A stretch of DNA of 25,469 nucleotides, taken from Chloroflexota bacterium. GTDB taxonomy: Bacteria > Chloroflexota > UBA6077. Within the stretch, counting starts at the first letter, position 1. Every line of letters starts with the position of its first letter. A model generated the notes under the pieces. The model was not told the DNA's origin. It saw nothing but the letters and a program-made list of their open reading frames with translations, and made no database searches. The position numbers were made by a program, and so were the translations under genes. Below, in pieces: positions 16,009-23,477 of this stretch. Where the stretch lies: NCBI GenBank assembly GCA_021806765.1, contig JAJZQR010000055.1, forward strand, positions 1-25,469, given 5' to 3'.

Positions 16009-16036
16009 GCGGGGCGGTCCGAACGGACCGCCCCGC
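16009..16036 (-). terminator. terminator downstream of the CoA-transferase gene
   Basis: A perfect 12-bp stem (gcggggcggtcc / ggaccgccccgc) closes on a 4-nt loop. Read on the minus strand it is followed by TTTCTTACT, a fair T-rich tail. It lies about 165 bp beyond the CoA-transferase stop, with a dispersed repeat between the two. Confidence 0.7.
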
Positions 16037-16070
16037 AGCTGTAGTACGCTGACACACAGATCCTGATGTT

Positions 16071-16138
16071 GTCATCCTGAGCGCCAGCGAAGGATCTCCT
16101 GCCGCGGTGGAGAGATGCTTCGCTTCGCCCAGCATGAC
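16071..16138. repeat. dispersed palindromic repeat between CoA-transferase and its terminator
   Basis: The left arm (16071-16098, starting gtcatcctgagcg) and right arm (16112-16138, ending cccagcatgac) are imperfect inverted copies around a short GC-rich centre. I recognise the gtcatcctgagcg...gaaggatctc type as a repeat scattered through many unrelated bacterial genomes. It carries no gene. Confidence 0.7.
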
Positions 16139-16202
16139 AGTTCGCATCAGCTCCACTGTGTCAAGGTAGTAGCCGGTCGCCGGCCACGAGGCCAGGGTAT
16201 CG

Positions 16203-17417
16203 TTACTGATGCTCGGCCGGGTTGGATTGGGCGGCGGAACCTTCGTCCAGCATGCTTTCCACCCGTTCCTCCGAGTAGCCGAGGAGAGACGTGAGAACCT
16301 CTCGGGTGTGCTCACCCAGGGTCGGTGCAGGGGTGAACTCCTCGCCGGGGGTGCGCGACATCTTGACGGGATTGCCCGCCATGTGGACCAGCCCGGCGCG
16401 TGGCTGCTTCACCGCCACCACCATGTTTCGCTCCTTGATGGTGGGCTCGGCAAAGGTTTCATCCAGGGTGTTTACCGGGGCCGCAGGGATCCCCACCTCC
16501 TCCATTTCGGCCATCCACTCGGCCGTGGTGCGGGTGGAGAGGATCTCTTCCATGATCCGCTTCAACTCGAGACGGTTCTCCCGCCTCTTCTTTGCGTCCG
16601 CGAACCGGGTCTCCGTGGCCATGTCGGGGACACCGAGGATCTGGCACAGCTGCGTCCAGAACTTCTGCGAGCCGATGACCATCGCGATTTGTCCGTCCTT
16701 GGTTCGATAGGCTCCGTGTGGAGTGATGCCCAGGTGCCCCGTGCCCAGCGGCTTGGGAACGACCCCGCTCAGGTGGTACCAGGGCACCCAGTAGGCGAGG
16801 AGCGAGACCTGGCAATCGAACATGGACACGTCCACCTGCTGACCCCGGCCGCTCCTGTTGCGCTCGGCCAGGGCGGCCAGGATCCCGATAGCCGCGAACT
16901 GCCCCGCCGCCAGGTCGCCGATGGGGGTGCCCACCTTGGCCAGGGCGCCGTCTTCTTGACCCGTGACGCTGAGGATGCCACCCGCCGCCTGGACGCACAG
17001 GTCGAAGGCGGCGCGGTGCTTGCGGGAGCCGGTGGACCCGTAGCCGGTGATGGACGAGGTGATAATCCTGGGGTTGATCGCGCTGAGGGTGGGATAATCG
17101 ATGCGCAGCCTCTCCAGCACTCCCGGCCGGAAGTTGTCCAGCACCACGTCGGAGACGCGCACCAGGTCGTAGAAGGCTTCACGCCCCGCCTGGGTCTTCA
17201 GGTTCAGGACGATGCCGCGCTTGTTGCGGTTGACGGCCACGAAGTAGCCGCTCCACTCGCCCTGGTAGTAGGGTCCGATGTTGCGGAAGATCTCCCCCTC
17301 GGGAGGTTCGATCTTGATCACCTCGGCGCCCAGATCCCCGAGGATCAGGGTGCAGTAGGGACCGGAGAGTGCTCCCGTGAGATCCAGGACCCGAACGCCG
17401 GTGAGTGCCCTTGACAT
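16203..17417 (-). CDS. CaiB/BaiF (class III) CoA-transferase
   Basis: Class III CoA-transferases move CoA between carboxylic acids through an enzyme-bound aspartyl-CoA. The 404-residue product has the family N-terminus GVRVLDLTGALSGPYCTLILGDLGAEVIKIEPPEG. It also has DVVLDNFRPGVLERL, and RAAFDLCVQAAGG, where Asp139 matches the catalytic aspartate. The C-terminal half includes GVPDMATETRFADAKKRRENR and GIPAAPVNTLDE. The substrate cannot be read from sequence. The family covers formyl-, succinyl-, carnitine- and aromatic-acid CoA-transferases. The frame is open to 17486, but the ATG at 17417 starts the conserved domain and avoids the hairpin at 17433-17494. It is probably cotranscribed with the upstream winged-helix-like gene. 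Confidence 0.88.
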   Translation of the reverse strand: MSRALTGVRVLDLTGALSGPYCTLILGDLGAEVIKIEPPEGEIFRNIGPYYQGEWSGYFVAVNRNKRGIVLNLKTQAGREAFYDLVRVSDVVLDNFRPGVLERLRIDYPTLSAINPRIITSSITGYGSTGSRKHRAAFDLCVQAAGGILSVTGQEDGALAKVGTPIGDLAAGQFAAIGILAALAERNRSGRGQQVDVSMFDCQVSLLAYWVPWYHLSGVVPKPLGTGHLGITPHGAYRTKDGQIAMVIGSQKFWTQLCQILGVPDMATETRFADAKKRRENRLELKRIMEEILSTRTTAEWMAEMEEVGIPAAPVNTLDETFAEPTIKERNMVVAVKQPRAGLVHMAGNPVKMSRTPGEEFTPAPTLGEHTREVLTSLLGYSEERVESMLDEGSAAQSNPAEHQ

Positions 17418-17432
17418 TTCTTCGCCCCCATC

Positions 17433-17494
17433 GAGCAAGCTTGAGAAATGCGCGGCCAGTCTGTGGTGGTGGCCGGCGCACGTCAAGCTTGCTC
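17433..17494. promoter_or_regulatory. 62-nt imperfect hairpin just upstream of the CoA-transferase start
   Basis: Perfect 12-bp arms (gagcaagcttga at 17433-17444 and its reverse complement at 17483-17494) enclose a second imperfect stem (tgcgcggcca / tggccggcgca). The structure fills the 76-bp gap between the stop of the winged-helix-like gene and the CoA-transferase ATG. In mRNA it could act as a processing site, a partial terminator or a barrier to coupling. Its low T content argues against a strong terminator. A role in regulation is inference only. Confidence 0.5.
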
Positions 17495-17898
17495 TACCGG
17501 AGGCTTGCTTGCATGGGCTCGACGAGGCTCTGGCTGCTTTCGGGCTCGGTCTCGTCCCTCATGGGTGCGGAGACTGACGGTGAGCCCTCTGGCGACCGAG
17601 CAGAGGCTGCGGCCACCGGAAGAGGTGTAGCCCGCTGGGCAAGCCACTCCTCGCCGGCTGGAGTTATCCTTACGCCCCACAGGGCGACGAGTCTGTTGTC
17701 CTCGCGCCTCTCTCGGGCGGATATCAGGCCTCGCCTCTTGACGTCGGCCAACAGCGCCGACACCTGATCGGGGCACAGCAGGACACCGGACCTCCAGAGG
17801 ATGTCCTTCAGGTCCCAGTCGGTGACTGAGTTGCCACTCTTCCACTGAGGCTTCTGCAGGGTGGAAAGGAGTACCTGGGTACAGTCTTCCTTGTCCAT
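17494..17898 (-). CDS. small winged-helix-like protein of unknown function
   Basis: I do not recognise a named family. The 134-residue product has a segment (about 25-88) with the look of a winged helix. One helix pair is DWDLKDILWRSGVLLCPDQVSALLADVKRRGLIS. A basic turn (ARERREDNR) and a beta wing (LVALWGVRITPAGEEWLAQR) follow, resembling MarR- or PadR-like folds. The last 45 residues are low-complexity and Ser/Pro/Glu-rich. The ATG at 17898 is preferred over a TTG at 17913, since neither has a strong Shine-Dalgarno. It lies 36 bp downstream of the bS22-like mini-gene and upstream of the CoA-transferase. A regulator or an RNA-binding role are both possible. Confidence 0.6.
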   Translation of the reverse strand: MDKEDCTQVLLSTLQKPQWKSGNSVTDWDLKDILWRSGVLLCPDQVSALLADVKRRGLISARERREDNRLVALWGVRITPAGEEWLAQRATPLPVAAASARSPEGSPSVSAPMRDETEPESSQSLVEPMQASLR

Positions 17899-17934
17899 CG
17901 ACAGGCCCGCCAATATGAAGATAGCAGTTAATCG

Positions 17935-18027
17935 CTAGCGGTTCTTCTTGAAGCGCTCTCTCTTCAGTCGCTTCTTCAGCTTGTGCTTGGTGATCTTCTT
18001 CCTGCGCTTCTTGACGACAGAACTCAT
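17935..18027 (-). CDS. bS22/COX24 (AURKAIP1)-type small basic ribosomal protein
   Basis: A 30-codon gene encodes a protein starting MSSVVKKRRKKITKHKLKK and ending FKKNR. Eighteen of its 30 residues are Lys, Arg or His. The pattern SSVxKKRRKKxxKHKxxKxLKRxR is that of the COX24/AURKAIP1 family, which includes the mycobacterial small-subunit protein bS22 (about 33 residues). By family knowledge it binds rRNA in the small ribosomal subunit. The start is supported by a strong AAGGGGGG a few bases upstream on the minus strand. Genes this short are often missed. It may head a transcript with the winged-helix-like protein. Confidence 0.85.
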   Translation of the reverse strand: MSSVVKKRRKKITKHKLKKRLKRERFKKNR

Positions 18028-18420
18028 TCACGCCCCCCTTTCTTGAAGAGTAGCTTTCGCAATCGTGGTAATGCCCGCAGCCGTACAGTAGTGTCCATGG
18101 CTGTGGGCCGTGGAGCGCACAAAAAGCCAGCCCCGCCAGAGCAGGCCCGTGTACCAGCCACTTTACCAAGTTAGGCCCCTGGGCGCAAGTCGCCGTGACG
18201 GCAGCCATTCGCGACTACGTGTGCAACCGGCCGGCAAGTCTAGCTTCAGTACGGCGGGGGACAAGCCCCCGCCCTACGCCGTCGAGGCCATCGTTCGGGC
18301 TGCGGGGGACAAGCGTGGCGCTGCGCTCGCTCGCGCCACGTGCCCTACATTCGCCCGAGCCACGGGAAGCCGTCTTCCTTCGTGATGGTGCCCCGCCAGG
18401 GGCATCAGTAACTCTCAGGG
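18028..18420. other. 393-bp intergenic region with palindromic repeats
   Basis: No convincing gene, tRNA or clear promoter is seen here. The half next to the bS22-like gene must hold its promoter, but no good -10/-35 pair stands out. The other half has two GC-rich hairpins of the dispersed type. These are ggcggggg/cccccgcc (18253-18273) and cgtggcgc/gcgccacg (18314-18340), each with a 'gggggacaag' neighbour. These repeats could also serve as the end of the upstream small hypothetical gene. Confidence 0.6.
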
Positions 18421-18693
18421 TTACCTGGACTCCTCAGCGGCCTCGAGCCCGTCGATGTGGCTCACCCAGTGGCCGATCTCCTCGGCGGTTGCTTCGTCCA
18501 GCCATCTCTGGTGAATCTTGGCGTCGGGCCACGGATAGGTGCATATCCTTCTGGCCCTCGCTGCGGACACGCCAGCTACCTGGGCGATCTGCTCGAGGCG
18601 ATCCTGGCTGATCTTGAAGAACTCCTCGTCTGCCAGGGCGCCATCTCGCTTTATCTCGTAGTCGTAGAGTTCTTCCTCGTCCATCTCTGGCAT
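18421..18693 (-). CDS. small acidic hypothetical protein
   Basis: The product of 90 residues matches no family I know. It has an acidic N-terminus (PEMDEEELYDYEIKRD) and a middle stretch, ISQDRLEQIAQVAGVSAARARRI, that could form a helix-turn-helix. A Trp-rich segment (CTYPWPDAKIHQRWLDE, EEIGHWVSHIDG) follows. The ATG at 18693 has AGGAG ten nt upstream. The ATG at 18702 is directly adjacent to that AGGAG and less likely, and 18684 is also possible. Third-position GC is high, which supports coding. It lies downstream of surE, separated by a palindromic repeat. Confidence 0.6.
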   Translation of the reverse strand: MPEMDEEELYDYEIKRDGALADEEFFKISQDRLEQIAQVAGVSAARARRICTYPWPDAKIHQRWLDEATAEEIGHWVSHIDGLEAAEESR

Positions 18694-18764
18694 CGGTGTC
18701 ATGCTCCTGCTGCTGGTTGAATCTGCATCTCCCGGGGGAGGATGCACGTTGACTCGCCGATTCC

Positions 18765-18823
18765 GTAGGAACGACTTCAGTCGTTCGTACCTCGTGGGCC
18801 GAAACGGCTGAAGTCGTTACTAC
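18765..18823. repeat. palindromic repeat downstream of surE (second copy of 9347-9414)
   Basis: The arms at 18765-18788 and 18802-18823 share the acgacttcagtcgttcgt core with the nuoJ-nuoK gap element. The central spacer is shorter and different. It lies 29 bp beyond the surE stop and may also help end that transcript. Confidence 0.8.
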
Positions 18824-18851
18824 GACGAGTCCTCGTGATATCGACAGTATA

Positions 18852-19610
18852 CTACAGGGAGAGGCGCCAGGCTTTCAGCTGGTCGATCAGAGCGTAGTTG
18901 GTGAGATCCATGTGGATGGGGGTCACCGAGATGTAGCTGTTCGCCAGAGCCCAGATATCGGTGCCTTCTTCGGCGTCGCCACCGGGCTCGTCGCCACCGA
19001 TCCAGTAGTAGCTGCGACCGAAGGGATCCTGCCGCTCGATCAGCCTGTCTCGATAGATCCTCTTGCCCAGGCGGGTGACCAGAACCCCACGAATCTGCTC
19101 CATTGGTATGCTCGGCACGTTGACGTTGAGCAGGACGTCGGGAGCGAGCCCCTTCTCCAGCACCTGGCCTACCAGGCGGGCAGCGAACTGGGCTGGCGCC
19201 TCGAAGTCCCATTCCTGGTAGGAGGCCAGGGAAATGGCTATCCCCGGCACTCCGTTGACGACGCTCTCCATGGCCGCGGCGACGGTCCCTGAGTAGGTCA
19301 CATCTCCGCCGAGGTTCGCCCCCTTGTTGATGCCCGAGACCACCAGGGACGGCCGTTCCCCTGCAAAGCCGAGCATGCTCATCGCCACGCAGTCGGAGGG
19401 GGTGCCATCGCAGGCGTAGCCTTCCTGACCGTCCCGCATGCGCACTTCGGTGACCCGTAGCGGTTTGTGCATCGTCTTGGTGTGGCCGGCGGCGCTCCAG
19501 TTGTGGTTGGGGGCGATGACCACCGTCTCGCCCGCTGGCGAAAGGGCTCTCCTGAGGGCGATCAAGCCCTCGGAGTCGATGCCATCGTCGTTGGTTATCA
19601 GGATTCTCAT
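18852..19610 (-). CDS. surE: 5'/3'-nucleotidase SurE
   Basis: SurE is a metal-dependent phosphatase that removes phosphate from nucleoside monophosphates in the cytoplasm. The 252-residue protein starts MRILITNDDGIDSEG. Metal-site residues are Asp8, Asp9, Ser39 (HNWSAAG) and Asn95 (VSGINKGANLGGDVTYSGTV), and the last of these stretches is the family hallmark. The ATG at 19610 overlaps the TGA of the upstream penicillin-binding protein as ATGA, so the two are translationally coupled. The frame continues upstream, but that part is antisense-phase sequence within the PBP gene. It is the last gene of a methyltransferase-PBP-surE group. Confidence 0.93.
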   Translation of the reverse strand: MRILITNDDGIDSEGLIALRRALSPAGETVVIAPNHNWSAAGHTKTMHKPLRVTEVRMRDGQEGYACDGTPSDCVAMSMLGFAGERPSLVVSGINKGANLGGDVTYSGTVAAAMESVVNGVPGIAISLASYQEWDFEAPAQFAARLVGQVLEKGLAPDVLLNVNVPSIPMEQIRGVLVTRLGKRIYRDRLIERQDPFGRSYYWIGGDEPGGDAEEGTDIWALANSYISVTPIHMDLTNYALIDQLKAWRLSL

Positions 19611-22552
19611 TGGACCCGGAACTTCACGTTCGCGCTGGTGGCTTCGTTGCCGGCTGAGTCCTTGGCCACTGCCCGCAGGACGTGCTGTCCGGGTGCGCTC
19701 GGCCACTCAAGGGTCGCGGGAGTGGCGCTGCTGCTCCCAACCAACTTGTCGTCCACATAGAAGTCGGTCTGGGCGATCTGGTGATTGTCCGAGACCTGGG
19801 CGCTGAAGGCGATCTTCGGCATCTGATCCTTGCTGATGGTAGCGTTGTCCTGCGGGAAGCTGATGGCCACCGTGGGGGCCTGGTTATCCACGATCACCGG
19901 TATCTCGATGACCTTCGGGGCCGGAGGGGGCGCCGGAGTCGGGACAGGCGTCGGCGTTGGTATCGGTTGCGGAGTCCCTCGTGGTCCCGGCGGGGTGGGC
20001 ATCGGGGCGGGCGTGGGCGGCGCCGGAGGCCGTGCGCTGAGGGTGATCCTCAGCTTGTAGAGACCGTTCAGCGATCGGGTATCCCATCTCTCCAGCACGC
20101 CGTTCTCCACAGGGGCAGTGTGCACGCCCCCAATCGCCTTCCAGGCGGTTGGGTTGAGGCCATCGCCATACTCCACCCGGAAGGAAGCAAAAGCCTTGCC
20201 AGAGGCAGTCCCTCGGATCTCCACGGTGCCCCGCATCGCAGAACCCGCGGTGGGGTTTGAGAGCATCAGGGTGCTGTTGTCGTCGCGGCTGGTCACCGGT
20301 TGGGGCGCCTGTCCCGGGCCCTGGTCGGTGGCTGGTTGTGGGGGTTCCGGCTTCCCGGCGTCTTTGGCCCAGGAGGCCCATTCGGGCGGGTACACCTCCA
20401 CCACCTTCTCCTCCCGGTTCTCAGGCGGAGTCGAGGGTGAGGCCAGCTTCCCGGTTGTCTTGTCGATGGTCACCAGGCGATGGACGTCCTCCTGCTTCGT
20501 GGGGGCAGTACCCTTGACGAACAGCTCCGTAATCTTGTTCGGCGTGTACTGGTTGGGCAGCAGGCCGGTCAACGGATCAATTTGCACCTTCTCCAGGCCG
20601 CTCGGCTGCACGAAGTCTGTAGGCGGCGTGTCCTTGAGCGCCTCCTCCATGAAGTTGTGCCAGATGGGGGCGGCCGTAAGGCTCGACAGAACCGGCGCGA
20701 TCTCCGCGTTGTCGCTGTTGCCTACCCACACCCCGGCCACCAGGTCTGGGGTGTAGCCGACGGTCCAGAGGTCTCGATTGTTCTCCGTGGTCCCGGTCTT
20801 GGCGGCGGCCGGACGGCTCAGCTTCAACGGCCCGTTGGGGCCGAAGAGGGGTGTCCGAGCGTTGTTGTCGGACAGGATGCTGGTTATCAGGTAGGAAACC
20901 TGCGGCGGTAATACCTCCGCTCGCTGAGGCCCGTTGTACTCCTCCAGCACCTTGCCCGCGGAGTCCTCCACCTTCAGGATCGCTACCGGTTCGAGGGTTC
21001 TGTAGCCCGGCCTCTGCATATCCTTTGGCACCGACTCGCCGTACATGACCCCGTTGTTGGCGAAGACGCTGTAGGCGTAGACCATGTCGAGCAGTTTGAC
21101 CTCCCCGCCACCCAGGGTCAGGCTGAGGTCGTAGGGACCATTCGGGTCCAGGGAGGTGATGCCCATCTGATGGGCCAGGTTGATGGCGTTCTTCACCCCC
21201 ACGAACTCCAGTGTCTTCACCGCCGGGACGTTCATGGAGTTGGAGAGGGCCGTGCGAACAGTTACCGGGCCGTGCCATTTGTGGTCTACGTTCTGTGGCG
21301 TGTAGGGGCGGCCCATTCGATCTTTGAAGACGGTGTAGTTGTCCAGGATGACGGTGCCGGGGCTCCAGCCTTTCAGGAAGGCGCCGGAGTAGGTGATCGG
21401 CTTGAAGGTGGACCCGGGCTGCCGCTCCGCGGTGGCGATGTTCACCTGGCCGCTGATGCTGCGGTTAAAGTAGTCCACGCTGCCCACCATCGCCAGGATC
21501 TCACCGGTGTCGGGCTTCATGGCTACCAGGGCGGCATTGTGGATGTTGTCCTTGGATAGCTTCTCCACCTGCTGTCGGGCGACCTGCTCGGCGGTGTGCT
21601 GCATATCCAGGTCCAGAGTGGTGCGCACCGTCAGCCCTTGAGAATAGAGCATCTTGGGGCCGTATTTCTGCTCCAACAGGTCGCGCACGTACATGACGAA
21701 GTGGGGCGCCTCGATGCCGTACTTCATCGGCTGGTACTCTAGGGGCTCGTTGAAAGCCTTGTCAGCCTGAGCATCGGTGATGTCATCCTGCTTGACCATG
21801 GCGTCCAGCACCAGGCGCTGCCGCCGCTTGGCCGCCGCGGGGTCCACCAGCGGGGAGAGCAGGGCGGGGGACTGGGGTATGCCGGCCAGCATGCTGGATT
21901 CCGCCAGGTCCAGATCCTTGGCGGACTTGCCGAAGTAGGACTCGGCGGCCGCCTCGATGCCGTAGGACATGTTGCCGTAGTAGATCTCGTTGAGGTACCA
22001 GTCCAGGATTTGATCCTTGGTGTACAGCTGGCTGACCCGGTAGGCGAGGATCCATTCCTGGATCTTGCGGTCGATGCTCACCTCTGGCGTCAGCAAGACC
22101 CGCTTGATCAGCTGCTGGGTGATGGTGCTGCCTCCCTGGATCTCTTCACCCCGAAGGATCGCCCACGCGGCGCGGAGAGTTCCCCGAACGCTGACGCCAG
22201 GGTTGTCGTAGAAGGTTGAGTCCTCGATGGCGATGGTGGCCTCAGTCAGGTAGGGGGAGATCTCGTCCAGCTTGACGCTGGTTCTCTTGCCCGCCTGCGG
22301 ATCGAACAGTTCGTACAGGAGCCGGCCGTTGCGATCGAGGATCTTGGTGGATCCGAACATCTGCTGGGTCTGCAGGCGGTCGGGCGAGGGCAGGTCCTTG
22401 GTGTAGTAGCTGTAAGCGGCGGCCACGGCCAGGCCACCGGTGATCATCATCAACAGGGTCAGGGTGAACAGGACCAGGATGGCCTTTCGGATTATCGATC
22501 CGGCGGGGGCGCTGCGGCTTACCCGTCTCCGGCGTCGCGCAATAGTACTCAA
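19607..22552 (-). CDS. class A (bifunctional) penicillin-binding protein with Ig-like C-terminal extensions
   Basis: This enzyme polymerises and crosslinks peptidoglycan at the outer face of the membrane. The 981-residue protein has a basic cytoplasmic N-terminus and one membrane helix (about 22-48). A GT51 transglycosylase domain follows, with Glu110 in AIEDSTFYDNPGV and QGGSTITQQL at 139-148. The transpeptidase has STFK (nucleophile Ser381), SMN (439-441) and KTGT (585-588). Beyond 750 lie a beta-rich domain (765-840), a Pro/Thr linker (841-880) and an Ig-like domain (890-981), probably wall-binding. The start is a TTG at 22552 preceded by GTGAGAGA. No ATG is close, so the start is less certain. 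It lies 27 bp after the methyltransferase gene and overlaps surE. Confidence 0.93.
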   Translation of the reverse strand: MSTIARRRRRVSRSAPAGSIIRKAILVLFTLTLLMMITGGLAVAAAYSYYTKDLPSPDRLQTQQMFGSTKILDRNGRLLYELFDPQAGKRTSVKLDEISPYLTEATIAIEDSTFYDNPGVSVRGTLRAAWAILRGEEIQGGSTITQQLIKRVLLTPEVSIDRKIQEWILAYRVSQLYTKDQILDWYLNEIYYGNMSYGIEAAAESYFGKSAKDLDLAESSMLAGIPQSPALLSPLVDPAAAKRRQRLVLDAMVKQDDITDAQADKAFNEPLEYQPMKYGIEAPHFVMYVRDLLEQKYGPKMLYSQGLTVRTTLDLDMQHTAEQVARQQVEKLSKDNIHNAALVAMKPDTGEILAMVGSVDYFNRSISGQVNIATAERQPGSTFKPITYSGAFLKGWSPGTVILDNYTVFKDRMGRPYTPQNVDHKWHGPVTVRTALSNSMNVPAVKTLEFVGVKNAINLAHQMGITSLDPNGPYDLSLTLGGGEVKLLDMVYAYSVFANNGVMYGESVPKDMQRPGYRTLEPVAILKVEDSAGKVLEEYNGPQRAEVLPPQVSYLITSILSDNNARTPLFGPNGPLKLSRPAAAKTGTTENNRDLWTVGYTPDLVAGVWVGNSDNAEIAPVLSSLTAAPIWHNFMEEALKDTPPTDFVQPSGLEKVQIDPLTGLLPNQYTPNKITELFVKGTAPTKQEDVHRLVTIDKTTGKLASPSTPPENREEKVVEVYPPEWASWAKDAGKPEPPQPATDQGPGQAPQPVTSRDDNSTLMLSNPTAGSAMRGTVEIRGTASGKAFASFRVEYGDGLNPTAWKAIGGVHTAPVENGVLERWDTRSLNGLYKLRITLSARPPAPPTPAPMPTPPGPRGTPQPIPTPTPVPTPAPPPAPKVIEIPVIVDNQAPTVAISFPQDNATISKDQMPKIAFSAQVSDNHQIAQTDFYVDDKLVGSSSATPATLEWPSAPGQHVLRAVAKDSAGNEATSANVKFRVQ

Positions 22553-22579
22553 TCTCTCACCAACGTCTTTCGCCGGCTC

Positions 22580-23305
22580 TTAAGCCACTCGTTGCGCGAC
22601 GACGAAGTGGGAGATGCCCAGCGCCCGGAGGGGGGTCTTCTCCAACACGTCGGTGGCCCGCTGGAGGAAGTCTCCCAGGGCGGGTCGGGTAGCAGCGATG
22701 TTGTCGAACCCCGGGTAGATGTGGGTGAACACCGCGAAGCGGACGGGCAGCCCCTCGAAGAGATTGCGGATGCCTCGAGCTGTGTAAACCCTGACGTGTG
22801 GGCAGAACTGGTCGCGCAGCGGGTCTGGTAGGTAGTTCACCAGTGGCAAGAGCCGGAAATGGTATTTCCCGCGGAAGTAGAAGCCGTGGGTCTCCAGTGG
22901 ATAGAGCCTGTTTGGGGCGTAGATGATTACGTGGCCTCCTACGTCGGTACAACGCACGGCCTCCGAGATGGCCCGATAGTCGTCGACGACGTGTTCGATA
23001 ACCTCGTGGAGGAGAATGACGTCGAAGCTGCGATCCTTGAAGGGCAGGTCCTCCGCCGGGGCCAGCGATATGTTGGGGAGCCGCTGCTGCGCGGCCTCTA
23101 CCTTCTCCGGGTCGATGTCGACACCGTAGACCTCGGAACTGAACCGGCGGAACTTCTCCACGTACATGCCGAGGCCGCACCCCACGTCCAGGATCCGCTG
23201 GTCTTCCAGGGAAACGTGCTCGCGGATCAGATTCAGGCGGCGGTCCTGGCCTCGTCTCCACACGTAGCTGGGATGACCCAGAATGATGGCCTTATCTTCA
23301 CTCAA
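22580..23305 (-). CDS. class I SAM-dependent methyltransferase
   Basis: The 241-residue protein has the Rossmann methyltransferase motifs ILDVGCGLGMYVEKF (motif I, binds SAM), VYGVDIDPEKVE and FDVILLHEVIEHV. The substrate is unknown. The Methyltransf_11 type acts on lipids, quinones and sugars. The frame is open to 23404 with an ATG at 23377. However, codons between 23306 and 23377 have less than half G/C in third position, unlike the rest of the gene, and a promoter-like sequence overlaps that ATG. I therefore prefer the TTG at 23305 (SEDKAIILGHPSYVWRRG), though its ribosome binding site is weak. It is the first gene of a three-gene group with the PBP and surE, so a role in envelope biosynthesis is plausible. 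Confidence 0.82.
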   Translation of the reverse strand: MSEDKAIILGHPSYVWRRGQDRRLNLIREHVSLEDQRILDVGCGLGMYVEKFRRFSSEVYGVDIDPEKVEAAQQRLPNISLAPAEDLPFKDRSFDVILLHEVIEHVVDDYRAISEAVRCTDVGGHVIIYAPNRLYPLETHGFYFRGKYHFRLLPLVNYLPDPLRDQFCPHVRVYTARGIRNLFEGLPVRFAVFTHIYPGFDNIAATRPALGDFLQRATDVLEKTPLRALGISHFVVAQRVA

Positions 23306-23374
23306 AGAAGTAGTCCGAAGCGAATTGGATTGGGAACCTGGACAGCGGAGGCAAAGTCCCCGAATGGACAAAGG

Positions 23375-23403
23375 CATCGTAGCAGATGACGCCGCGCCTT
23401 TCA
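23375..23403 (-). promoter_or_regulatory. promoter-like sequence upstream of the methyltransferase-PBP-surE group
   Basis: On the minus strand TTGAAA (five of six to the -35 consensus) is followed after 17 nt by TACGAT with a TGC just before it, giving an extended -10. The spacing is optimal. The -10 overlaps the upstream ATG at 23377, which would make that codon unusable as a start if this promoter is used. Confidence 0.5.
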
Positions 23404-23429
23404 AGGCAAAGGGAGAACGCGACAGAAAA

Positions 23430-23453
23430 GGGGCCGGCCCCTTGGCCGGCCCC
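23430..23453 (-). terminator. terminator of the secreted-protein gene
   Basis: A perfect 10-bp stem (ggggccggcc / ggccggcccc) closes on a 4-nt loop. On the minus strand it is followed by TTTTCTGTC, a typical rho-independent tail. It lies 25 bp past the stop of the secreted protein and upstream of the methyltransferase promoter. Confidence 0.8.
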
Positions 23454-23477
23454 GGATCGTGTAGCCCTGAGTTCAGG

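Noticed and set aside
17483..18208. A 241-codon minus-strand frame spanning the winged-helix-like gene and the bS22-like gene
   Set aside because: It conflicts with two better-supported genes and has no family features.
18028..18420. A tRNA or small RNA gene in the gap upstream of the bS22-like gene
   Set aside because: No cloverleaf, CCA end or T-loop sequence was found. The visible hairpins are of the dispersed-repeat type.
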